NCBI GenBank assembly: GCA_947446625.1 | Contig: CANFIE010000292.1 | Location: 1 to 5,430, forward strand | From: Acetobacteraceae bacterium | Lineage (GTDB): Bacteria > Pseudomonadota > Alphaproteobacteria > Acetobacterales > Acetobacteraceae | Length of the DNA: 5,430 nucleotides | Reading direction: 5' to 3' | Part shown: in pieces, positions 1 through 5,430 of the stretch | How positions within the stretch are numbered: the first letter of the stretch is position 1 | How the letters are laid out: each line of letters starts with the position of its first letter | Program-made: the position numbers and the translations under genes | The notes under the pieces: generated by a model | The model's database searches: none | Told to the model about the DNA's origin: nothing | Seen by the model: the letters and a program-made list of their open reading frames with translations, nothing else

Positions 1-1733
1 AAGCTGAAGCTCGGCGCCGCCACCATCTCCAGCATCACCTGCGTGGCGTATTGCTGGCCGCTCTCCCAGCGCACAAACGGGTCGCTGTCATGCACCGCCA
101 GAAACCGCAACTTCTCCCGCGCCACGCCCAGCAGCTTCACCGGCGCCGAAAACCCGCGCAGCAGCGAAGGCACTGGCGCGCTCGCCACACCCTCAAACAC
201 AAAATCCTGCTCGGCCTGCTCCAGCAGCAGCATACGCTCGGCAATCTGCTGGCCATTGGCATCCAGCAGCCCCGCCCGCACTGGAATCGGCAACGCCCGC
301 TTCTCCGGCTGCCCCGGCGTCGGCGGTGTGCGCTGGCTCAGCGTCAGCGTGTAGCGCCGCGCCGCCGCGTCATAGCGCTCGGCCACCGTCACCTCGGGCG
401 TGCCCGCCTGGCCATACCAGCCCTTGAACGCCGAGAGATCCACGCCCGACGCATCCTGCATCGCCGCCACGAATTCCTCGATCGTCACCGCCTGGTTGTC
501 ATGCCGGGCAAAATACAAATCCATGCCCCGCCGAAACGCCGCCGCGCCGATGCGCGTATGCAGCAGCCGCACCACCTCGGCGCCCTTGTCGTACACCGTG
601 GGCGTGTAGAAATTATCTATCTCGATATAGCTGTCAGGCCGCACCGGATGCGCCATCGGCCCTGCATCCTCGGGGAATTGCGCCGCCCGCAACCGCCGCA
701 CATCCTTCAGCCGCTTCACCGCGCGGCTGCCCATGTCGCTGCTGAATTCCTGGTCGCGGAAAACCGTCAGCCCTTCCTTCAGGGAAAGCTGAAACCAGTC
801 CCGGCACGTCACCCTGTTGCCGGTCCAGTTGTGGAAGTACTCATGCGCCACCACGGTCTCAATGCCCTGGTAGTCGCCATCCGTCGCCGTCTCCGCCGTG
901 GCCAACACGTATTTCGTGTTGAAGACGTTGAGCCCCTTATTCTCCATCGCCCCCATGTTGAAGTCCGACACCGCGGCGATGTTGAACACGTCCAGGTCGT
1001 ACTCCAACCCGAACACTTCCTCATCCCAGCGCATGCTGCGCTTCAGGCTGTCCATCGCATGGGCGCAGCGGCCCTCATCGCCCTGCCGCACCCAGATGTT
1101 CAACTCCACATCGCGGCCCGAAGCCGTGGTGAAGCGATCCGGCACATTCACCAACTCACCAGCCACCAGAGCGAACAAATAACACGGCTTCGGGTGCGGA
1201 TCATCCCAGCGCGCCCAATGCCGGCCATCGGCATGCTCGCCACTCGCCACCAAATTCCCGTTGGAAAGCAGCACCGGCACCCGCGCCTTGTCGGCGGTCA
1301 GCGTCACGCTGTAGCGGCTCATCACATCCGGCCGGTCCGGAAAATACGTGATCCGCCGAAACCCTTCCGCCTCGCACTGCGTGTAGTAATTCCCGCCCGA
1401 GGTATATAGCCCGCTCAGCTCGGTATTCTTCTCCGGCGCAATCCGCGTCACCACCTCCAGCACCGCCACATCGGGCAGTCCGGCCAGGATCAGCCCCGCC
1501 TCATCCTGCACATAGCGCCCTGCGTCCAGCGCCACGCCATCCAGCGTCAGGCTAACCAGTTCAAGCCCCACGCCATCCAGCCGCAACGGCCCCGGCCGCC
1601 CGCGCCGCAGCCCCAGCCTGGCGCGTACAATCGTCGCCGCCGGGTCCAGCTCAAACGCCAACTCCACCGTCTCCACCGCAAACACCGGCGGCGTGTAATC
1701 CTGGCGCAGCGTGGCGCGTGGCATGGCGGTCAT
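1..1733 (-). CDS. pepN: Aminopeptidase N (M1 family, PepN type), C-terminus cut by window edge
   Basis: Zinc aminopeptidase that removes N-terminal residues from peptides in the cytosol; no signal peptide is visible. The frame stays open from the ATG at 1733 to the window edge, giving 577 codons of the roughly 870-880 usual for PepN. All key residues fall at the numbers I recall for E. coli PepN: Gln119 and Glu121 in TQCEAEGF, the substrate-binding GAMEN motif at 261-265, zinc ligands His297, His301 and Glu320 (HEYFH...KEGLT), catalytic Glu298, and transition-state Tyr381. Expected domains are an N-terminal beta domain (about 1-190), the thermolysin-like catalytic domain (about 190-440), a beta-sandwich (about 440-545), and the start of the helical C-terminal domain, mostly missing. 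The start at 1733 is preferred over an in-frame ATG at 1724 because it gives this numbering match. It begins 4 bases after the MlrC-like gene's stop; only a weak GGA precedes it, so translational coupling is likely. Confidence 0.96.
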   Translation of the reverse strand, partial: MTAMPRATLRQDYTPPVFAVETVELAFELDPAATIVRARLGLRRGRPGPLRLDGVGLELVSLTLDGVALDAGRYVQDEAGLILAGLPDVAVLEVVTRIAPEKNTELSGLYTSGGNYYTQCEAEGFRRITYFPDRPDVMSRYSVTLTADKARVPVLLSNGNLVASGEHADGRHWARWDDPHPKPCYLFALVAGELVNVPDRFTTASGRDVELNIWVRQGDEGRCAHAMDSLKRSMRWDEEVFGLEYDLDVFNIAAVSDFNMGAMENKGLNVFNTKYVLATAETATDGDYQGIETVVAHEYFHNWTGNRVTCRDWFQLSLKEGLTVFRDQEFSSDMGSRAVKRLKDVRRLRAAQFPEDAGPMAHPVRPDSYIEIDNFYTPTVYDKGAEVVRLLHTRIGAAAFRRGMDLYFARHDNQAVTIEEFVAAMQDASGVDLSAFKGWYGQAGTPEVTVAERYDAAARRYTLTLSQRTPPTPGQPEKRALPIPVRAGLLDANGQQIAERMLLLEQAEQDFVFEGVASAPVPSLLRGFSAPVKLLGVAREKLRFLAVHDSDPFVRWESGQQYATQVMLEMVAAPSFS

Positions 1734-1737
1734 GGTG

Positions 1738-3237
1738 TTATCCGTTGGTGCCTGGGTCCAGCGGGTATATCGGCCGCCGAACATTGCGAAATTTGAGCTG
1801 CGCATAGTCCGAGGTGCAAACCCCAACCCCGGCGCATTCAACAATCTCCCGCGCCAACGGCCCCAGCGCCGCGCGCCAATGCACGCGAGACTTGATGGCA
1901 AGGTAGCGCTTGTCCCGCGGCTCAATCCCCAGCACGCGGAACATATCCGGCGAGGTCGGCTCAATCTGCCGCGTCACCAGCACAATCTCCACCGCGCCGG
2001 TGTCCAGCACCACGGTCGGGCCCATGTAAACCTTCAGCCCAGGCGCCAGCCCGGCCTTGGTCACGAAGTACCCGGCCGAAATCGTCTTCACCACGCCCTT
2101 CACCTGCAAGGGCGCCGAGGAATGCGGCAATTCCGGCATCGGCAACTTGCCGCCCAGCGCCAGTTCCACCGTGGCACCAATGCCGGCGCGCTGGCACGCG
2201 GCCACGGCCTCGGGGTCGCAAATGCCAAAGAAGGCCACATCGGTCAGGCCCTGGCGCAGAATCTCCGCCAGCACCTCGGTGGTATCCATGGTGCCGCCGG
2301 AAGCGCAATTGTCGTAGTGGTCCAGCAGCACCACCGGCAACTCGCCCTGGGTCGCCCCGGCCTGTTTGGCCCGCGCCACGCTCGCCTCAAGGGCCTCGGG
2401 CTTGAAGGTGAAATCCTCCCGCGCCTTCCAGGCAAAGCTCAGCAACTCCTGCACCATGGCTTCGGCATCGGCCATGTTGCCATCGGTGCACACCACGGCG
2501 GAAAGCCCGGCGCCATGAATATCGGCATGCGGAAACCCCACATACAGGCTGGCCGAAAGCGCCCGCCCGCTCGCCTCCCACGCCTTGCACATCGCCTGCA
2601 ATTCCCGGTTGGGAAAGGCATGCGTGCCCTGCGCCATCACATGCGGCAGCATCGGCGCCCGCGCCCAGGCGGTCACCGGCTTCACCTCGCCCCGCAGCGC
2701 CCGAACCAGCGGCCGCGCCGCGCGTTCGGCGGTTTGATACATGTCCACATGCGGATAGGTCTGGTAGCCCGCCGTCACCGTTGCGTTGTCCACCATGGCG
2801 TCATGCATGTTGGCGTGCATGTCGTAGGCCACGGCCATTGGCGTCACCGCATCCACGGCCCGGATGCGCCGCAGCAACTCACCTTCGCCATCATCAAACG
2901 CATCCGTCACCATTGCGCCATGCAGGTCCAGCAGAATGGCATCCCAGCCACCCTGCTTCACCGCATCCACAATGGCGCCGCAAAACGCCTCATACGCCGC
3001 GCCATCCACCTTGCCCGAAGGCGGTGCATGCGCGGCCACGGGCACCACTACCTCGGCGCCCGCCTCTGCCGCCACATCCAGGAACCCGCCCATGCAGGTG
3101 CGGGTTCCGCGGAAGAAGGCAATCGCCCGCTCGCCCGCCAGCAACTCCGTGCCATCCCGGCAGAACCGCGCCAACGGCGTCGGCACTGGCGAGAAGGTGT
3201 TCGTTTCGTGGCTCAGCGCGGCGAGCAGGAAGCGCAT
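1738..3237 (-). CDS. M81 family metallopeptidase, MlrC-like
   Basis: Complete 499-residue protein of the MlrC family, a usual length of about 500. In microcystin-degrading sphingomonads MlrC is a metal-dependent hydrolase acting on the linearised toxin or its tetrapeptide, but most family members have no known substrate. Visible hallmarks: an N-terminal SHETNTF motif (9-15), LDLHGAM (103-109), YDMHANMHD (138-146), YPHVDMY (161-167), LLDHYDNCASGGTMDTTEV (304-322) and a C-terminal FRNVRRPIYPLD segment (483-494). By spacing and resemblance to MlrC, Glu11, His106, Asp139, His141 and His163 are the likely metal or active-site residues; all are intact. Residues 1 to about 290 form the DUF1485-type N-terminal domain and the rest the MlrC C-terminal domain. 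No signal peptide is seen, so it is probably cytosolic. Its ATG lies one base after the oxidase stop (TGACATG), with only a weak GGGG upstream, suggesting coupled translation. The real substrate is unknown; an unusual peptide or amide is an inference. Confidence 0.92.
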   Translation of the reverse strand: MRFLLAALSHETNTFSPVPTPLARFCRDGTELLAGERAIAFFRGTRTCMGGFLDVAAEAGAEVVVPVAAHAPPSGKVDGAAYEAFCGAIVDAVKQGGWDAILLDLHGAMVTDAFDDGEGELLRRIRAVDAVTPMAVAYDMHANMHDAMVDNATVTAGYQTYPHVDMYQTAERAARPLVRALRGEVKPVTAWARAPMLPHVMAQGTHAFPNRELQAMCKAWEASGRALSASLYVGFPHADIHGAGLSAVVCTDGNMADAEAMVQELLSFAWKAREDFTFKPEALEASVARAKQAGATQGELPVVLLDHYDNCASGGTMDTTEVLAEILRQGLTDVAFFGICDPEAVAACQRAGIGATVELALGGKLPMPELPHSSAPLQVKGVVKTISAGYFVTKAGLAPGLKVYMGPTVVLDTGAVEIVLVTRQIEPTSPDMFRVLGIEPRDKRYLAIKSRVHWRAALGPLAREIVECAGVGVCTSDYAQLKFRNVRRPIYPLDPGTNG

Positions 3238-3238
3238 G

Positions 3239-4339
3239 TCAGCGGTACCCCGGGTCCGTCAGGTTCAGCAGCGGGAAGGCACTGTGCATATCCGGGAAGC
3301 GCACCGGCTGCGCCGGATGCAGATAGCCCGGATGCAAATCCGCAAACCGCGTCACGCCCAGCAGCCCCATCACCTCATGGATCTCGGCCTGCAGCAGTTC
3401 CAGTACCCGATGCACGCCATCCTCGCTGGCGGCGGCCAGGCCGTAGCAATACAGCCGGCCAATCGCCACCATATCGGCGCCCAGCGCCATGGCCTTCACC
3501 ACATCGCTGCCACGGCAGATCGAGCCATCCATCCACACCTTGGCGCGGCCACCCACGGCCGTCACCACTTCCGGCAGCGCATCCAGCGAACCACGCCCGT
3601 GGTCCAACTGCCGCCCACCATGGTTCGAGACATACACCACATCCACGCCATGGTCGCAGGCCATCCCGGCATCCTCGGCGGTGGCAATGCCCTTCAGCAC
3701 CAGCGGCACCTTCGGGAAGGTCGCCTTGAAGTGCTTCACATAATCCCAGTTCAGCCCGGCCTGGAACGAATGCCCCACCGCCCGCGCCCGCCACGGCTTC
3801 ACGAAGCGCTTGGCAATGTCGCGCTCGCGCCGGCTATAGATCGCGGTATCAACGGTCAAACAAAACGCGTCGTAGCCGGCATCCATCGCCTGTCGCACGA
3901 TGTCATCGCACCAGGCCGTGTCGCCGCGCACATACAGCTGAAACACATTCGGCCCATCGCCCGTCGCTTCCGCCATCGGCTTCAGCCCCGGCGCGCTCAC
4001 GCTGCTCACAATGGTCGGCACGCCGAATTTCTTCGCCGCCCGCGCTGCCGGCGCACCGCCCTCGGGGTCGAAATTCTCCAACCCACCCACCGGCGCCAGC
4101 GCTACAGGGATGCTGATCTTCTTCCCAAAGAACGTGCTGCTGGTATCGATGTTCGACACATCACGCAGCACCCGCGGCCGAAACGCCTGGGTATCCAGCG
4201 CCATGCGGTTGCGCAGCATTGTCGTCTCGGTTTCCGTGCCGCCCACCAGGTAGTCCCAGGTGCCCGGCGTTACCCGCCGCTTCGCCTCACTGATGAATTC
4301 GTGCAGCGTCAGATATTGATGGTCCGGTTCGTTCATCAT
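3239..4339 (-). CDS. FMN-dependent alpha-hydroxy-acid oxidizing protein
   Basis: Complete 366-residue TIM-barrel flavoenzyme of the glycolate oxidase / L-lactate dehydrogenase / mandelate dehydrogenase family, which oxidises 2-hydroxy acids to 2-keto acids. The signature SNHGGRQLD (238-246) holds catalytic base His240 and substrate-binding Arg243. Other expected residues are Tyr30, the QLYV tyrosine Tyr136, TVDT Asp164, Arg171, FMN-binding Lys216 (VLKGI) and IGR at 293-295. The phosphate-binding motif, DGG(I/V)RRG in many relatives, reads DGSICRG at 271-277, so Cys275 replaces the first arginine. The stretch between Arg171 and Lys216 is about 21 residues shorter than in spinach glycolate oxidase as I recall it, i.e. 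a short loop 4. No membrane-anchoring insert is seen. The start at 4339 is chosen over the next codon's ATG (4336) because a strong AGGAGG lies 10 bases upstream. Substrate (lactate, glycolate, malate-like or other) and electron acceptor cannot be told from sequence. Confidence 0.92.
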   Translation of the reverse strand: MMNEPDHQYLTLHEFISEAKRRVTPGTWDYLVGGTETETTMLRNRMALDTQAFRPRVLRDVSNIDTSSTFFGKKISIPVALAPVGGLENFDPEGGAPAARAAKKFGVPTIVSSVSAPGLKPMAEATGDGPNVFQLYVRGDTAWCDDIVRQAMDAGYDAFCLTVDTAIYSRRERDIAKRFVKPWRARAVGHSFQAGLNWDYVKHFKATFPKVPLVLKGIATAEDAGMACDHGVDVVYVSNHGGRQLDHGRGSLDALPEVVTAVGGRAKVWMDGSICRGSDVVKAMALGADMVAIGRLYCYGLAAASEDGVHRVLELLQAEIHEVMGLLGVTRFADLHPGYLHPAQPVRFPDMHSAFPLLNLTDPGYR

Positions 4340-4349
4340 GCTCGTATTT

Positions 4350-4355
4350 CCTCCT
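4350..4355 (-). promoter_or_regulatory. Strong Shine-Dalgarno site for the hydroxy-acid oxidase gene
   Basis: The minus strand reads TGAGGAGGAAA here. AGGAGG begins on the last base of the upstream gene's TGA stop and ends 10 bases before the ATG at 4339 (13 before the second ATG at 4336). It is the best ribosome-binding site in the window and supports the first ATG. The overlap with the stop codon suggests that ribosomes finishing the upstream gene can reinitiate here. Confidence 0.8.
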
Positions 4356-5224
4356 CAGCCGCCCAGGAATTCTTTGGTCCAGCGCTTGTAGTCATCGTCG
4401 CGGGTCACGCGCGGCATCAACTCGGCCGCCGGCATGCCCTGCAAATCCTTGGGCTGCACGCCATCGCGCAGCGCCTTCAGCGTCTCATGCACCGCCCGTT
4501 GTGCCGCCTGAATCGGCTGGTGCCCCTGCAACGCAATCCGCACGCCGCGCGCCGCCAGATACTCGCGGTCGCGCATCTCCGGTGTTTCCAGCCCGCCCAG
4601 GACAATCGGCAGCGTCGCCACGGCGCTGATCGCATCCAGCTCCGCCCGGCTCTTTACCCCGGTGAAGAACAACGCATCAGCGCCCGAAGCGCTGTACGCC
4701 TTGGTCCGCTCCACCGCATCGGCAATGCCGGTCACCTGTACCGCGCTGGTGCGCGCCACAATCACAAAGCTCGCGTCATCGCGCGCTGCCAGCCCGGCCT
4801 TCACCTTGGCCAGCCCTTCGGCAATGCTGTGCAGCACCACCTTGCCGTCACCAAACGGGCGCGGCAGCACCGTATCCTCCAGCGTCATGCCGGAAACACC
4901 CGCGGTCTCCACTTCCTGCACCGTCCGCATCGCGTTCAGCGCATTGCCGTAGCCGTGGTCGGCATCCACCATCAACGGCAGCTTGCTCACGGCGCGGCAA
5001 ATCCGCCGGCACTGCTCGGCAAACTCGGTCAGCGTCACCACAATCAAATCCGGCGCACCCAGCACGGCGAGTGACGCCGTCGAGCCCGCGAACATCCCCA
5101 GCTCAAAGCCGATATCCTCGGCAATCCGCGCCGACATCGGGTCCCACACCGAACCCGGATGAATGCAGACAGAACCTTGCAGCACCGTCCGCAGCCGTTG
5201 CCGCCTGTCAGTCACACTGGACAT
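4355..5224 (-). CDS. Isocitrate lyase/PEP mutase superfamily protein, oxaloacetate decarboxylase-like
   Basis: Complete 289-residue alpha/beta-barrel enzyme of the PEP mutase/isocitrate lyase superfamily, whose members make or break C-C or P-C bonds next to a 2-keto acid, using Mg2+. It most resembles Pseudomonas aeruginosa PA4872, an oxaloacetate decarboxylase that lacks the mobile lid of PEP mutases. Shared features are WDPMSARIA (27-35), AGSTASL with Ser48 (46-52), the metal-site segment DADHGYGNALNAMRTV (87-102, Asp87/Asp89), LEDTVLP (115-121), VART with Arg158 (156-159) and QGH with His235 (233-235). The isocitrate lyase KKCGH motif and the PEP mutase EDK lid motif are absent. The expected product from oxaloacetate is pyruvate plus CO2, but the true substrate could be a substituted 2-keto diacid. 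It starts 12 bases after the upstream gene, with GGGGAG six bases before the ATG, and ends 15 bases before the oxidase gene. Family is certain; exact reaction is inferred. Confidence 0.88.
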   Translation of the reverse strand: MSSVTDRRQRLRTVLQGSVCIHPGSVWDPMSARIAEDIGFELGMFAGSTASLAVLGAPDLIVVTLTEFAEQCRRICRAVSKLPLMVDADHGYGNALNAMRTVQEVETAGVSGMTLEDTVLPRPFGDGKVVLHSIAEGLAKVKAGLAARDDASFVIVARTSAVQVTGIADAVERTKAYSASGADALFFTGVKSRAELDAISAVATLPIVLGGLETPEMRDREYLAARGVRIALQGHQPIQAAQRAVHETLKALRDGVQPKDLQGMPAAELMPRVTRDDDYKRWTKEFLGG

Positions 5225-5230
5225 CGTCTT

Positions 5231-5236
5231 CTCCCC
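5231..5236 (-). promoter_or_regulatory. Shine-Dalgarno site for the oxaloacetate decarboxylase-like gene
   Basis: GGGGAG on the minus strand lies six bases before the ATG at 5224 and directly follows the TAA stop of the upstream oxidoreductase. The spacing is near ideal and supports this start codon. Confidence 0.65.
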
Positions 5237-5430
5237 TTAAAGCGCCGGCATATCCACCCAGCGCCTGGATTTATGGCTCTCGTAGCAGGCTTCAATCAGC
5301 TGCAACCCACGCGCCGCCTGCAACAGGCTCGCCACATTGGGCGTGCCCTCGGCCAGGTGCCGCAAATAGCTCTCCCAAGCCTGCCGATAGCTGTTCTTGA
5401 ACGGCGCCAACTCCGGCGCCTTCTGCCACT
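5237..5430 (-). CDS. Gfo/Idh/MocA-family oxidoreductase, C-terminal 63 residues only
   Basis: Only the last 63 codons and the TAA stop (5237-5239) of this gene lie in the window; its start is beyond the right edge. The visible residues run from WQKAPELAPFKNSYRQAWES to a final RRWVDMPAL. The pattern of an aromatic-rich helix (YRQAWESYLRHLAEG), then a helix ending GLQLIEACYESH, then SRRWVDMP, is typical of the C-terminal end of NAD(P)-dependent Gfo/Idh/MocA dehydrogenases, such as inositol 2-dehydrogenase and glucose-fructose oxidoreductase relatives. The Rossmann domain and catalytic EKP motif would lie outside the window, so the call rests on a short segment and the substrate cannot be named. 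The stop is 12 bases before the next gene, implying co-transcription. Confidence 0.65.
   Translation of the reverse strand, partial: WQKAPELAPFKNSYRQAWESYLRHLAEGTPNVASLLQAARGLQLIEACYESHKSRRWVDMPAL

Larger units (their letters stand above)
1..5430 (-). other. Probable single operon of five co-directional genes
   Basis: All five genes run right to left with gaps of 12, 15, 1 and 4 bases. No hairpin followed by a T-run (minus-strand sense) and no promoter-sized gap occurs between them, so one transcript is the simplest reading. The promoter must lie beyond position 5430, and the end beyond position 1. An internal promoter within a coding region, for example for pepN, cannot be excluded by eye. 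Confidence 0.75.

Noticed and set aside
51..1409. 452-codon open frame on the plus strand
   Set aside because: It is antisense to pepN, whose residues match E. coli PepN through this whole stretch; the composition is unlike a real protein.
1722..1724. Alternative pepN start at the second in-frame ATG (1724)
   Set aside because: The first ATG at 1733 gives residue numbers identical to E. coli PepN for the catalytic motifs and sits better after the GGA upstream.
1760..1805. Slightly AT-richer patch near the 3' end of the MlrC-like gene, a possible internal promoter for pepN
   Set aside because: No convincing pair of -35 and -10 elements at correct spacing was seen on the minus strand, and the stretch is fully coding.
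2802..2821. Inverted repeat CATGCA / TGCATG with an 8-base loop
   Set aside because: It lies within the MlrC-like gene and results from two nearby Met-His codon pairs in DMHANMHD at the putative metal site. It has no T-run and is not between genes, so a terminator or operator is unlikely.
1711..3729. 672-codon open frame on the plus strand
   Set aside because: It is codon-phase antisense to the MlrC-like gene, has a skewed Arg/His/Pro composition and no family resemblance.
2864..5074. 736-codon open frame on the plus strand spanning parts of three genes
   Set aside because: It lies opposite three well-recognised genes, is rich in His, Arg, Pro and Gln with no recognisable motif, and is explained by avoidance of TTA, CTA and TCA codons on the sense strand.

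Overview
The window is a tightly packed stretch of bacterial chromosome carrying five genes, all on the minus strand. In transcription order (right to left) they are: the end of a Gfo/Idh/MocA-type oxidoreductase, a PEP mutase/isocitrate lyase superfamily enzyme resembling oxaloacetate decarboxylase, an FMN-dependent alpha-hydroxy-acid oxidizing enzyme, an M81 family (MlrC-like) metallopeptidase, and the N-terminal two thirds of aminopeptidase N (pepN). The two outer genes are cut by the window edges. The GC content is about 65% in the two lines I counted. The codon choice and the gene families suggest a high-GC proteobacterium, most likely an alphaproteobacterium (Acetobacteraceae/Rhodospirillales would fit), but no marker here fixes the taxon.

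Layout: 5237-5430 oxidoreductase C-terminus; 4355-5224 lyase/decarboxylase; 3239-4339 hydroxy-acid oxidase; 1738-3237 MlrC-like protein; 1-1733 PepN N-terminal part. The gaps between genes are 12, 15, 1 and 4 bases, so only about 32 bases of the window are non-coding. There is no room for internal terminators, and this looks like one transcription unit whose promoter lies to the right of the window. No RNA genes, mobile elements, CRISPR arrays or long repeats were seen.

The first four genes read as a catabolic cassette. A flavin enzyme that turns a 2-hydroxy acid into a 2-keto acid sits directly downstream of a lyase whose closest characterised relative, as I recall it, decarboxylates oxaloacetate-type 2-keto acids. 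A sugar/polyol-type dehydrogenase lies before them and a metal-dependent hydrolase after them. The shared substrate cannot be read from the sequence. PepN is a general cytosolic aminopeptidase and may simply be carried at the end of the transcript, although two metallopeptidases in tandem could also reflect a peptide or amide substrate.

I did not find a clearly unprecedented system. The most useful leads are the oxidase/decarboxylase pairing, an oxidase with a shortened loop and a cysteine in place of a usual FMN-contacting arginine, and an MlrC-like enzyme with an intact putative metal site but no sign of microcystin-degradation partners.
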